Source: Chamaea fasciata (taxonomy: Eukaryota; Chordata; Aves; Passeriformes; Sylviidae). From it: a stretch of 64,000 bases of DNA. The stretch covers positions 66,252,093-66,316,092 of the forward strand of contig JARCOQ010000006.1 in NCBI GenBank assembly GCA_029207755.1, given 5' to 3'. Positions 10,763-24,500 of the stretch are shown in pieces. Numbering within the stretch: position 1 is the first letter of the stretch; each line of letters begins with the position of its first letter. Both the position numbers and the translations under genes were made by a program. Under the pieces are notes generated by a model. That model was not told where the DNA came from. It was given only the letters and a program-made list of their open reading frames with translations, and searched no databases.

Positions 10763-13700
10763 CACCTATACATCTTGGTTTGCACCAAGGAAAAAAAACT
10801 TAAATATTTTGCTCCTCTGGGCACTGTAAATGGTCTGATAGTATTTTTACCAATGCAGGTAAATATACCGCTGCAAAGATTAATTATTCATATTTTTCCC
10901 TCCGATGTTGCCTAGAGGGTTGTTGCTTTACACATTTATAAACAGAAATAAAGCCAAAACCTCAGCAAGCAAATGGTTTTTTATTTGTATGTGAAAGCCT
11001 AGTGTATTCTAGTATGGAAATCTTAATTTGAGACTTCAGCAGAAGGAAAATTTGTTATTAAGCAGACCGAAAATAACAGTCTGAAGTTCCTTGGGAATGT
11101 TAGTTTTGGCAACTTTTGGGGAATGGTTATTTTAAGGAGTTGATGGAAGTTGCACTTACACAGAAGTAGAATTCAGCCCTGAAATTTAATAAATTGTCCA
11201 AAATTTAGAAATTAGAGTGGTGGTGTTGAGTAAAAAGAAATTCTTCTTCCAGTGTGATCCATGTGTATCAACTTCTGAAACATGGCTGCCTTGTTCACCT
11301 TCTCTGTAATCAAACTTCATAATACTTTAGCCACATTTGGAAGTTGCTCTTACTGGCTGTAGAAAGTTTTGCGCCAGAAAATCAATTAAAAAGGGAAAAG
11401 TCTTTTAGTACAGCTCAGACTAAGAACAGCCTGTATTTTCATGATACTGAAACACTATATTTCTATTTGACACACTTCCCTATTTACTCTTCCTGTCTTG
11501 GCTCAGTAGTTGGTCCTTTTCACTCTGCGTAGCTTCCCAGCAGCACGGATGTGAAACACTTTATTTTACTGTTTAGTGAACATTCAGGTTGTTTTAGATC
11601 ACAAACAGATAAGGAGTTCAGAACTGATGCTCCACCTGTTGGTGAAAATACAAACTTGAAAATGCATTTAGAAATCAACGTAAAGGGGATTAGACTTTGT
11701 TTTAGAAGAGAAGTCAGATTCTTTTGGACCCGACAATGGAAGGATGGAAAACTTAAGGCTGTTGGCTCGAGGTTCACTTACGTAGGAGGGCTCATGCCCC
11801 CTCTCCCCATAATATGCGTGTCTGGGCATCCTTGTTCTTCTTGCTCTTTGTTCAAAAGAGCTGATTTCTCTAAATTCTCTAAAGGTGTTGTTCCATGAAT
11901 CTAAAAGTCTGGAAAACGATTGAGATCAATTTCTTAAGCTGCACAGCCACATCAGCATGGTTCAGCTCTATAAATTTGAGTGGAATATCTCTATTGCCCT
12001 GAAATGCATCAAGTTTGAAAATTCAGTGAACCAGTCAAAACTGTACTGGAAGATCCCACAAGATGAAGCAGTTTTAAAGTAACTTCTGTAAATCATAGCA
12101 GACCAGAGCGTTTTTCTAATGGTGTAGTAATTGTCACCAGAAATTATGAACTGTCCTTGATTATTACTGTCCTTGAAATGTAAAAAACAAGGGCTTGTTT
12201 TTAATACTTCAACTCTTGCCTGCAGTAGGTGAAGACTGGTGAGGCTGTTTTGCCAACTAAATTCACCTTTGTGATTAGAAGCAGAACTGCTGCAAGGAAA
12301 GGAAACTTCACTTCTACTGAGTTTTGTGACACTGCCACGTGCTAATGAACATCCATGTGCCTAATGCCTAAGCACAGGAGCTATGTGGGTTTGATTTACA
12401 TGCATGAGTTGGATTTATTGGTAGATTAAGCACTACCTCCTAGAGCAGATGTGTTTCTAAGTTCTTCTGGGTCCTAGAGAATATCTTACTCAGTGACTTT
12501 CACGTGTTTGCTCTAGATTGAAATTTTAAGAATGCTCACCCTTGGGAGAAAAAAGGAGGTGTGTGGGCAGAAAAGGAGCAAACTGCACAATTACATCCTT
12601 GTTTACTCAGGAAATGATCTTTTATGGCCAGCTATAGTAGACTTAAAGCTCCACTTACCTAAGTAACTCTCCTAACTGATTCAATCTCATCGATGTCCTC
12701 TTTTTTTACTGATAAGAAAATTAACCCAAAGGGTACTTTAGATGCCTGTGGTTTTCATGTTATCATAATTAAAATCTTCCATTTGCTCTGCTCACAAACA
12801 GGGACAATTTAAATGCAACCACTGAAAAAAAAGATCTTTTGAATAAGCATTAGGAATTACAGAAAAAATATTTGCTGCTAATAGTTTTCTGTCAAGACAA
12901 AAACCTTTTCCAATGGTGCACCCATTTCCTTTCATTCTTCTACATTTCTCTGTATATCAGCCACACATTTGGTACAGTGAAAGTTCCGGGTGACCTCAAG
13001 GGTGTTCATGTCACAGATAAAAGTGTTTTATACCTCTTTGTGTTACCATAAACTACCAGGATGACCTTTTGTTATTTTCTCTAGTGATTCCTCAGATTTG
13101 AAGAGATATTTCCCTTCCCTGGCACATGGCATTTTTAGAGTAAAGAATGATTCCTCTAAATTTTCAATATTTGCAGGTTTTTTGCAAAGCTTGTCTAGTT
13201 AGATGCAGTGTGCTAAACCTGGCTTTGCGGTACCATCAGAAAAGTCTTTCCTTGAGGCATTGTAAGTAACAGTTATGAATACAATATCTAATTCTAAATT
13301 GACCTAACAATCCAAAATGAGTATTTTGAAATTAGCACGCACTGACATATTGTTACTTTGTCTGCACCTCACCCCATTCAATTTCCAGATCATAGCATCA
13401 GTTCTTGCAGTAAAGGTGTTGATGTTGGTAGTGTCACCAGATCCAAGTTCAGCAGCAGAAAGCAGCTTGTGTTAATTAAGAGAGAAATAATTCTTATTTA
13501 TTTTACAAAATCACGTTTCAGAGAGGAGCCATGCATTTCTTCTAGTCCATTTGTGTTAGTAATGCATGTTTTTCCTTCAGCTGACACTGGCAAATGGGGA
13601 CAGGTTAATTGGCAAAGCTGTGCTAATCAGTCACCATAAAGGTGATGATTTTCAGCAGAGGAACAGGAAATTTTGGATAATTATGATGCTGATAATCAGC

Positions 13701-16314
13701 AACAACAACAAAGAATGTAAAAACCACCATGAGGCTTTCAGGATACAAAATGGTATTGATGTCTCTCTGTTACATATAATGGTTTAGAATACATGCTAAG
13801 CAGAGATTTTTTTTACTGGATTTTTTTTCTTTTTTTTCTTTCTGAAAGCTGTGTCAATTCTTACAGCCAGAGGGAGTCAAATGGACCATTTTGTGGGTGT
13901 GGCCTGACATTGTTTTCTGTGGCTTAAAACAAAGCAGAGAAAGCCATTCCCTTTTGCTAATTTTCCAGTGCGTTTCTGGAAACTCAGACCATGAAGTTTG
14001 CCTCAAGAAATTGGCTCAGTGTGGCTAAGACCCTTGTTTACTTGTTCTCAATTAAGTAAGCATTAATAAGCTGTTCCATTTGCAAACAGATTGCCTAGAG
14101 AGAGGGTATTTTTGCTCATTTTGGGTAACTTTGGCAGTAGTATATTAAATCATTGTTTTATAGTTCAAGGGTAAAACTGTATTGGAACTGTAAGATCTGA
14201 TATTTAGAAAATACCTTTTCTTAATTCCAGTTCTGCTTTGCTTTATAACCAGTTTCTTAGTCTCACTGAAGAACAAGTGGTTAGTTTCGTTGCTTTTGGA
14301 CACATTAGAAAAAATTAAAAGGCGTGTTTGTTGGACCTTTAGTATGAGACGTTTGAGATCCCAAGGAAAGCGATCTGAAGTATTCTCAGTGAGCGTTTCT
14401 GCTGCTCGGTTCTTGGGAGCAGACGTTGAATTAGTTGCCTTTAATGTTGGTCATATCTGTTTGTCCTTGAATTAGTTCTGCAAGTTTGGATTTCCTTCTT
14501 GTGCCATCAGTGTGCCAGCGGTGACCTAGCAGCACGTGTTCTGCAGCTCAGCTGGCATCCTTTATCAGAGTATTTTACTGTTCTGCCCACAGTGGCACCA
14601 CTCACATTGCAGATGTTGGTCCAGCTGTGACTGGCAGTCATGCCGTGACTGGCAGCTTGCTGGAGCCAAGCATTAAAATACCCATCTGCTTTTGATTGCT
14701 TGCAGCATGTTCTTCCTCTGAACTGGGGAACAGTCTCTCATTTTTAGTTTTGAACTATCCATTTGCTGCTGTAGGGGAAGCTGCCATTCTTGAGTGAAAA
14801 CCAGAGTTAGCCTGTGAAGAACCACAAAACAGATGAGGGATGGACAAATTGAAGGACTTGGTCTTGTCCTTCTCCTTGCAACACAGGGCAAAAATAGCCT
14901 GGAAACGGACTCATCCCAGTCTGTATTAGCTGTAGTGCAGCTGAGATGGCAGTGGTAGGGGCCCAAAACGTGTGGCAATGCCTGAAGGTCTGCGCACAAC
15001 ACAGCCTCACACCTGGCCCCCAGCAGGTACCACTCCAGGAGCAGGAGCTCCTGGAAGGAATTAGTCCTCTGTCTTGGCTACAGCAGAATTAATTTTGAAA
15101 GTCTCTATTCACTTTCCTTCCTTTTTTTCTTATTTCTCCTCGCTTCTGTGTCATGCCAATGTGGTGTTTATGTTATCAAACCGAGATAGCCACTGAGAAC
15201 TTTATCTAAGCTGTGGTTTGTATTTCAGTTTGTTGTGATGTCTGGAATTGGTGGAGATAAAGCATGGGCTCTATTTTCTGGACTTCATTTTACGTGGCTG
15301 ACATTTGGCAGTCTGGATCTGCATACTTAATTGTCTAGCTCTTAAAATTATATTTGTTAGGAGAACATCTAGGAATGTTGGTTTGATGATTGTAAGATTT
15401 CTGTGTAGAAGAGTCACAGCTCGGCCTTTCTTTTTTTAAACTTTTTGTTTTGTTTTGTTCCAAAAATGAAGTAACAATGATGATACAGGACCACGAGAGG
15501 GCACTCTGGCTCTTTGAGTGCTCCTTACTAAACTTTTACCACTGAGGACTACAAAAGCGAATAAAATCTTCAGAAGAAAAATGCTGATTTATTTCTAATA
15601 GAATAAATTACAACCAGGTATATTTTTTCTAGCTTATCAATGGTCTTATCACAATCTTGGTATTAATTATGCACAAAGATGATAGCACTGGTTTTGGAAT
15701 GCATATGTAAAGTGTGTAAAATAGAAAGATGCACCATGGAGCTTTCCTGACAGTTATTTTTTGGATTTGAAAACAAATGAATTTTCCAGTCTACATATTT
15801 TTCTTAACACTGTCCGTCTGATAATTCTACTGAGTAAAATACACAGAAAGGACACTTTGGATTTGTTTGTTTGTTTGTTTTGGTTTTTTGTTTAAAGACA
15901 TCCACCACTAAGCACACACTACTACTTCACTCAAAGCAGCCTGGCTTAACAGAGAACAGTGTTCAGTATTTGCCTCTGTGTGTATTTGGCCATTGTGATT
16001 TTACCAGAAGTAGTGTATTAGTTGAGAGAGCTGAAATGAGCACACAAAATGCTCATCCCTGGGGGTTTTCTACCTCTGTGTCAATAGGACTGATTTTTGA
16101 CTGAGCTAGTGAACTGCTGAACACTGATCACAGCTTCTCCCAGTGGCAAGGTTACAGTGATAATGAACCTTTTTTAGCCTTTCTCACTCAGCGAGATTCT
16201 TTCATCTGATTTTAGACTTGGTGTGGACCCTTCTGAAGAGATTCTGCTAGAAGTGCTTTCCTTCTGTGAGTTACACCTTACCAGACTCCCCAGTAACAAA
16301 ACTTGTGACTCTTC
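10763..16314. other. unassigned noncoding DNA
   Basis: No gene or clear repeat is supported. The first few hundred bases may be decayed retroviral leader but are not recognisable. A GC-richer patch around 14900-15060 matches nothing I know. Short T-rich tracts occur at about 13806-13845. The ORFs are short and featureless. Confidence 0.6.
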
Positions 16315-16580
16315 TTCACCGTTTGGCGGTTCCAGTGCCGCTTGGTCATTTCAGCGAGGGCAGCCAATTGTCTGGAGTTAACCAAACGATACAAAAACGG
16401 CACTTCACGTGCCCTTTGACCACTGCCACTTCAGAAGCAATTGTAATAAGAATCACCACAATCTCAACCCCAAGAGTCGCAGGGCTGTAGGGCATTACAC
16501 ATTTTTATTGGCTGTCGCTGGTTTCCAGCGCAGCGCTGCCTCCGTGACAAAGAAAGATGGGCTCGGTGAGAGTCCCCGGT
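16315..16580. promoter_or_regulatory. CpG-enriched patch, possible regulatory element
   Basis: About a dozen CpG dinucleotides fall in roughly 260 bases, in a region otherwise nearly free of CpG. They include 'accgtttggcggttcc', 'cagcgagg', 'aaacgatacaaaaacggc', 'cttcacgtg' and 'ccagcgcagcgctgcctccg'. An inverted CCAAT motif (attgg, 16507-16511) lies inside. This could be an unmethylated enhancer or weak promoter, or a relatively young inserted sequence that has not yet lost its CpGs. No transcript structure is evident. Confidence 0.3.
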
Positions 16581-19500
16581 TGTTGCACACAGACTTAGCT
16601 GCTCTTGGAGAGGCTCTGACAGGCAGAAGGCTCTCAGGCAGCTCCTGACTCAGCCCCAGACCCCATCTTTTGCAGATTATAGGCTCTCTTCCTGGCCAGT
16701 CACCAAGAAATCCTTCCCTACAAGCCTGATTCCTATTACTAGCACAGGGGGGCAGAGCCCAGAGCACTGCATTAACCCATCCCTGGCCAGAGGATGGTTT
16801 GTATATTCTATCATCTTGCTTTATTTTCTTTCAAAGCTTCTGATTAGGAGTGTGTGCCTCTCTGTCCTCGTATGTATCAAATGGACACAACCAAATTACA
16901 GAAAGTTATCTTTAAATTGGTTTGGAAACACAGAGGATCCCAATTCTTGATGGTGGCAGAAAGTTAGAATAGCAGTTGTTGAAGAACTGGTTAAAATACA
17001 TTGTCAGTGCCTCAAGTTCACAAAACACTGAGTAGGAACTGTGGGGTTGAGGGGAAGGTTTGTTTTCATGGCCTATGGAGGGCTGGCAGTTTGAAGTTTT
17101 CCCCTCTGCATAAATACGGCAACATTTGTAAGCTACTCCAGATCACTTGCTGGAATGTAAAGTCAGCAAAATTCTGCACTTCAGAAAATGATTGTACAGC
17201 AGGACTCCGGTAGAGGAAGTATTTTGGGTCTCAATAAGACAATGTGTTCAGCTGTTTAGTAGCTTTAATGGTGCTCCTTTAGGCATGAATTGGGGTGCAT
17301 TTTCTCACTTTCCGTTTCTCCCTCGTAGAAGAGTCTGTCCCCTGAGCTGCTTCTCTTTATTGTCACCGCTGAGCTATACACACTATGGGGAATGATGTTA
17401 TTTCGCAGGATGATTCACTGTATTTACCATTTGGGAGAAATCATGCCTCCGTCTCAAATTTCCTCTCCTCCCTAGCAGTCACTGGCAGCCAGGAGTGTCA
17501 TGGTCAAGGGCTGGATTCAAAACTCAGCTGCAAATTAAAGGTCGGAGCCAAGCCAGTAGCTGGTATTCAAACTGGTGTCCAAAGTGCCGAGCAAGACATG
17601 GGGATGCAAAGCTGCTACTGTGCTGAGCACAGAGCTGCCCACCACTGGCATGGGGGAAAGATAAAGACAAAGGTGAATGCTGTATTTGAATTGTCTCATG
17701 GTTTAAGGAGGCTTCCCACCCACTTGAGACCTTCACTCAGGACTGCTGCCTTTGGAGGTGAGACTTGGTACATTTCTGGTTTGTGGCACCTGGTCAGGAT
17801 GTATGGAGACTTCTGCAGTTCCTCTGTCTGCCTGTGAGGATTCAAACTTCTCACCCACATGCCTCAGCTCTTTTCCACGTCCCAGGCCTGTTCCTGTCTA
17901 TTATCCAACAACTGTTTCGTGGAGAGTAAAGAGGACCATCTGGCAACAAAAGCACTCTCTTTAGCTCTGCTAATTGTACCAGATGCCCTCCATGGATTCT
18001 CCAAACCACAGTAGTTTCAGTTCTCAAAATGTTGATGATATATAAAGATAGGAGAAAATAATATAATGTGACAAATTGCTTTTTGGAGTGATTTCATGGA
18101 ATATAAAATACTTAAAGATATAAAATGTAACAAAAACACGTGTCAGACAAATGAGAACACAGGAAATCTGAGGTAATTTCCCTTTGGGATACTGAAAACG
18201 TTATGGGCTACGCGGCTGCTGCACTCCCCAGGAGACTGAAGTGGCATTTGTGGAACCACTACTTGGTGCTTTCTTAATTCACACTGCATTGTCTTTTTTG
18301 AAGTTGGACACCTTTGGTTTTTTCCTCCAACACTTAGGTGGAATAAGCCTGTAAAATACTTTTTTTTTTTGAGGAGTAATGTCTTGTCCAGTATTTGAAA
18401 GGCTAGCTGTGGGGGAAGTTCCAATTGATATGTATTTGACTTACACTTGAGAACTCAGATATTCTGGTAACTAGGTCACTTTGGCATCAGTCTTGTGAAA
18501 CTGTGACAGTTTTTGTGGCTTCTCTGCTGAGTTTCACACTCAGCAACTTACATCCTGCTTCTATGTGCCAAACATCTGCGCCTGTTACTTTCCTTTGTGT
18601 TGTTTTGAAAATCTCCCAGTTCTTGACGTTAGAATGGGTGGCTGAGAACCTGATGAGATCAATTCGTGTTCTAACTAGTGGAGAAGGACTCTTGACAAAA
18701 AATAGTCCTGGCCACTGTTAGTTCAGGCTCACAGATATTGAAAATCTGGTATTCCGCAGAATTTTAAGAAGTGCAATCGACCTTGGGGTTATAGCTAAGC
18801 TACTGAAATAAGCAGCAAGTGCTGGCTGCTGTTTTGAGTCTACTGAAGGCTGAATTGTTTTTTCCTGCTTCAGTTCCTGACTGATATGGAAGACACAAAA
18901 TAACCTGAGATGAAGATCACAAAGCAGCTGAACCAAATCTAATCTGTGTATTTAGAGGATTATCCAAAATCAAAATGTTGAAATGAGACTTTCAAAGGTA
19001 CCTTTTCCATGTGTCCTGAAGCTTCATCCCTTCTTTCATCACGGGAGGAAGAGAGTGCTGACTTAGTCATTTGTAGTCAGAACACAATGATGCTGACAGT
19101 CCTGGGAGATAAATATAGCTGAGGACCTCAGGAAAAGGGGTTGAAGCCATGTATTATTCTTAGGAAGAGAAATACTGTCAAAGACCATCAGTGAAACGTG
19201 TAGATACCTTTGTAAGACTTCCAAATTTCAGTGAAATTGTTATACCCTGAATAATGGTAGATTCAGGCTTTGCCAAAATGCAACTGGACAAATCTGTTAC
19301 TTCCCATATGGAAAGCAACTGTTCAAGCAAGTTATATAATTATACATTATAACATTGCTTCTGTCCAAAACCTAGGGCTGCTGCAGACATAAGCCAAGAT
19401 TTTTTTTTCGTTTCTTGCTATAACTAGATTTTATTTTTTTTGTGTGTGTATGTTATTCAATTAAAACCGTAAGGGAGTAAACAATTCCATTCTTTTCTCT

Positions 19501-20895
19501 TTCCACCCTCACCAGTTCCATATCTGATGATTTACCATTGACTATTTTGGAATATGAGTTGGCAGTTTTGGCCTCACTGCTCCGCGTTGGTTTTCCTGGA
19601 TTGAGGCTAATGAAACAATAAGCATTTTTCTGCTGTGGTAAGCCTGATTTCCCCACCCTGCACTTCCAAAGGTGGATTCTGAAGTTGATATCATACCTTA
19701 AAGAAGTCAATGTAAATTAAAGAAAGCAATTTGGAAAATAAACAGATCTTCCACTCATTTTGCATAAAAAGCTCTAACAGTGTTCAGAACTTAGCGCTTG
19801 TCTTTTGAACCCTCTACAAACATTTGCCTTACGCAGTAGAGACCCACACTAAAAACTAATATCCCCAAAAATGGAGAGGAAAATGCCTGTATTTAGAAGA
19901 ATATTAGCCCAATTAAATTGGAACTCTACTAGAGATGGTAACCAGAGAATGTAGTTATGGCTGCAAGACCTATCCACTCTCTTGCCAAGATAGCTGTGCC
20001 ACATTTTAGATGGTGGTAACTGAGAGACTGAAGGACATCTGGATTTCATGTCAGCAGATGACTTTTACTTTACCAGAGCAGTCTTATGCCGGCTTTGATC
20101 TGGTGTAATTATGATCTGGGTTAAGCCTAACCCAGCAAAAAGCTGTGCATGTTTAACCTGGATCACAGGTAGATATGGGATTAATCCAACTAAGCGCACT
20201 GCAGCCCAAAGACTTGCAGTGGCCTGAGGGACGGAGCAGTGTAGGAGGTGACAAGGTGGCCTTCCATGTCAGGTCTAATTTATGATGGTTTAAAATGCTT
20301 TGTAGGCCTTCAGATTTACTGTGTTTCTGTATGCCATATTTCCATAAAAAATAAAAGACATTGAGTACAGAGCTAAGAGGCAACAAAGTGAGCAAAATGG
20401 TTTAAGGCATTGCAGTGGTACTGTGCTGATTTAAGGTACCAACTTTGCTGCAGGAAACTTGGAAAGTGATTGCTCATCACTGGTAACAACACTGCCTATT
20501 CAAGACATGGCATCCAATGCATTCGGAACGTGCTAATTTAAAAAAACGAAAGCATTTATTTACAAAAAAAGAGTAAAGCAACTAGAATTGCTATTCCCAT
20601 GTGAATGACTGAGGTTGTGCTCCTGTGAGTGAGAAGAAGGTTAGTGCTGGGCTGTGGATGTGTGAGCTACCTGGGGAGCTGTATGGAGAAAATGTCTGAA
20701 GTTAGATACAGCAATTGTTTTCAGCTGGACGTAGATGCAGTTGTTTTCTCCTGACAGAGATGTCACTGCAAACATTTGCTCTGAACAGTTGTGGACAGCT
20801 GAAATTCCAAAGCCAATGCTTAGAGATTTGGTGCCTCTGCTTGTCCTGGGACTCATGGCAGGACATTACCAAAGTGCACAGAGTGTGACATAAAA
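16581..20895. other. unassigned noncoding DNA
   Basis: The region includes a somewhat GC-richer interval (16600-16790 and 17400-17960) with ORFs of up to 150 codons that show no domain and no splice context. I see no repeat family that I can name. Confidence 0.6.
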
Positions 20896-21563
20896 TGCGG
20901 TGGTTCTCTCTGTGGAGCAGGGAGTGTTTTTATTATAAATGACTCAAAACCCGTTTGGGAATGAGTAAATAAAATTTAATTAGAGCCCATTAAAATGACA
21001 AAGCAAAGGGGGAGAACAGCGCTAGGAGCCTGATGTAACCCCTCCTGCCCACCAGAGACTCAGCTCACAAAATGGTCTCTCTGGCTTTTATACCCTGAGA
21101 TTGCATCAGTTCATTAATATTCATGAGCAGCCCTTACATGTCCCTCTGGCCCCTCCCACAACTGGCAGCTTTGCCCATATATGGATACTTGGCCCCACCC
21201 AAGGCCTGTCAATCAGTCCTTCCATGCCTTTCATTGGTGGAGCCCTTCTCATCTCTTGATTGGTGGTGCCATGTTACCCTGCCAGGCCTCTAGCAACAAG
21301 TGTCCCCAACTGCCTGCCACCTCTGATGAGGGGCAAATAAACTCTTCGCCTACGTGTTTTTGCATGTCAGCCAGAGCTGCCAGGCAGTGACCACAAAAGG
21401 GGAGGAGAGTGTTGAAGGGAGAACAGAAGAGGGTTCAAAACCATACTGGAACAACAAAAGCACCTGTCAAAAGAACTGCAAGCCCTAAACAGGAGTTCTC
21501 CCCACCATTCTCAACAACTCCTCCTCATTTGCATGAGCCAGTCACCACACCTCATTCATGACA
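20896..21563 (-). mobile_element. solo LTR of an endogenous retrovirus, minus strand
   Basis: Read on the minus strand, it starts TGTCATGAATGAGG at 21563 and ends in CA at about 20896. In order it holds an octamer ATGCAAAT (21527-21534), two CCAAT boxes in repeated 'attggtgg' blocks 26 bases apart (attgg at 21259-21263 and 21233-21237), a TATA box GGTATAAAAGCC (TATA core 21087-21093) and an AATAAA (20929-20934) close to the 3' end. The layout (U3 promoter, then poly(A) signal near the end) is that of an LTR. No primer-binding site or internal region follows, so it is a solo copy. The 3' boundary is uncertain and no target-site duplication was found. Confidence 0.6.
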
Positions 21564-24500
21564 TTTTCCTCTGCTGCTCTTCTGCTTGTCTTTTCCTGAG
21601 CTTTGACCAGCTTGGTCTGTGAGGACTCCACAGTTTCTGGCTGCAGGTGCTCAGCCTGGTCAAATCCTTGTTCTAGGTTAGGGTGAGATAGGGAGTTGCA
21701 TCCCCTTCTCCTTGCCTCCTACCTGGCTTCCCAGGACAGGAAGGGGGAAACACTGAGCCTGGGCCTCTCTCTGAGTGACTGAGGGAGGCATAGGGGATTG
21801 GGGACATGGGGGATGCTGCAGGACACGGCTGCACTGCATCTGGAACATGGACAAGCACAGCTGTCCTGCACCTCTCCGGGGTGCCCCAGGGCTACCGGGC
21901 ACACGGCTGTAGAAAGCACCAGTAAAACACCAGACAGCATTGTTTGCCCTTCCTCACCCAGAAAATCCCAAATGGGTAGGCCTGAGGAGGAATTAGTGAA
22001 GGGTTTATTTACCTTCAGAAATAGAGAAACGAGGGTGTTTAGGACTTCTGTGAAAAAATCCTGTCTTCTCAAATAAGCTCTAGGTTTCAGTAATATTGCT
22101 GGATTTTTGTGAGGCACAGTTTCCCTCAATTTAGATCACTGTTTTTCATAGGAAATTTAATTAAAAAACATGTATGTCTTACTAAATGGAAGTCTGTGCT
22201 AGAAAAACAGTGGAGGTTTTCTGAAGCCAGTACTTGTCTGGTTCTGGCATAAGCAAAGGAATTGCTTTTAAAAGTTCTCATCTTATGAGAGCAAAACAGA
22301 ACCAGGATCAAAAATCTTAAGATTTGTTTTAAAACCCTATGATTATTTTCTAAGTTGAATCTTAATGGAAAAATGATAAGTCTCAGAACAATCTCTGAAA
22401 ATTATTTATCTTTAAGAGTACTTCACGTTTTATTCTTACTTTTTGTTTGTTATACTGCTTAAACTGATGCCTGATGTTGGATATGAATCTTAATCTAGTG
22501 GACACTTCCTGGGATGCTTCCCACCTTGACTTTAAGGCTGGACATCATTTTATGACTGTTATGTTGCCTTTGAATTTTTCTTATGGAAGAAGATTAAAAT
22601 AATCTCTATATATTTGCATTTATATTTTCCCCTCATACAACAGAACCATTTTTTAGTTTTAGAAGTAAAATATGTGTTCTTTTAAAGAAAATTCCATGGT
22701 GTTTGGAATAAAGTATATAAAAGTAGCTGATTCCAACTGCTTAACCGTTCTGAGAGTCCATTATAAAAAATCATTTTTTCCAGTAGCCAAGTCCATGAAC
22801 AGTTCCTTTTCAAGCCTCTGAGTTATTCTCTGAGCATTTATCACGTAAAAAAAAAATAAAACCTAATTTTAATTGTTGAAACTACATTTTTTTTTCAATT
22901 TTATTCACTTAAGCGAGTGGAGGGCTCCCATGGTTCTCACCCTTACTCGTAGTTATTTTTCTTTAAAGCAGGTTTTGACACTTTAAATGGGCCACTGTTT
23001 AATAAATTAGGATTTTTATTAAATGATTTCACAAAACATTAAGTTTTCATAATTTTTAAACCTGCTGTTGAAAAAGAGAGGTACTAGTGGAAAACTAAGC
23101 TGGCTCAGCACAGACCATCATCTGGTCATGCTAGTCTGGGTGGGACACTGACCAAACTGTTTCGCTGCCATCACAGCCTGGTTAGTGCTTCTTACTCCTG
23201 CAGAAATGCCCTGGAATTCTCTCTCATCCCTCAGCTCCTGTGAAAGGTGCCCATTCCCAAAACTCTGCCTAGTGAAACCTCATTAGATGTTCTGAGACTT
23301 TTAATTCCCAGACTTCTCTGTTAGTGCTGTCACTGTGGAGCTTAAGAAGTCTGTGAGCTAGTGACTTTAACAAGTACACTCTTCCCATTATCCTGCAAAC
23401 TGCTGGGTTTCTCAACAAGTGCTTTAAAAATGTCCTGATCATTATTTCCTTCTCCTCTTCTTCCTAGACTTTGCTGAAAAATTCTGCTTGATAGAGGCCA
23501 CAATACTGCCCAGTGATGCATCTTCCTGACAGTCCTGTCCCTGTAAATTCCTGGTATATATTCCTTCAGGTTTTTTCAAGTTTGAAGCTGGATACATTTA
23601 TATTTCTAAATCATTGTTGCTTGCCTGAATCTGCTACAATAATTCGTTTTCCTGGTGCAAACCTCAGGGCATAGTGGGATGTGACTGGAATTGTACTACT
23701 CTTGGAAGTCAGTGCAGAGGAGAAATGACAGTGGAGTGCCTTATGGAAATGAAATATTATGTGGAATCTCTCTATGCAGCAGTGAAACAAGAACAAGGAG
23801 AGAGTCTTGAGAGCCAGGAAATAGTGAGTCCTGAAGAAGAGACCTTACAGAAAGAGTTTGGGCACTCAGAATAGTGGAGTATGATAGTCTCCCATTTCCA
23901 TGGCTATCTGTATCACAAACAGTTGTGTTTAAGTAACTGTTTCTCAGTTCCCCTGACATTATGCATCCTCTCCAACTATTGCTTCATATAGGTTTTGTTA
24001 TTAGCAGGACAGAAATTGTATAACTATTGTACAACTGTAACATCATCGGAAATCTGTGTTGCTCAACATAAATACATTCTGAATGTCCCAGACTGCAGTG
24101 TGTGATGAGAGATCTGAGCTGTCTGGGGAATCCAAACCATGGGAAAAAAAAAACGGGGACACTAAAACGCCTAAAAACGTGAACAGCTTTTCAAAATCAT
24201 AGTTTGAGTCTGATTTTTTTCACCTAACTCTTTTCTTTGTGGTTTATTTTTTTGACATTCTGCTTCATGTATGCATTTCTCCCCTTCCCTATTGTGCTCT
24301 TCCAGCTGTAGAGCTGACACTAGCTATTATGCAATTTATCCCTTCTTTAACACTTAAAAAAAAAAAAAAGAGTTTAGTAGAGTTTTGGAGCCATTTAATT
24401 TGCTAAGTAGGAGCAATAATTTTGTATGCTAAAGGCTTTCTGATTTTTGAAGTCCTAAGTCTTTTTTTATTACCAAGTTTTTCAAGGTCTGAAAAGTTAG

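Noticed and set aside
17385..17837. 150-codon plus-strand ORF
   Set aside because: No domain, signal peptide or convincing splice sites, in a moderately GC-rich patch where long frames are more likely by chance.
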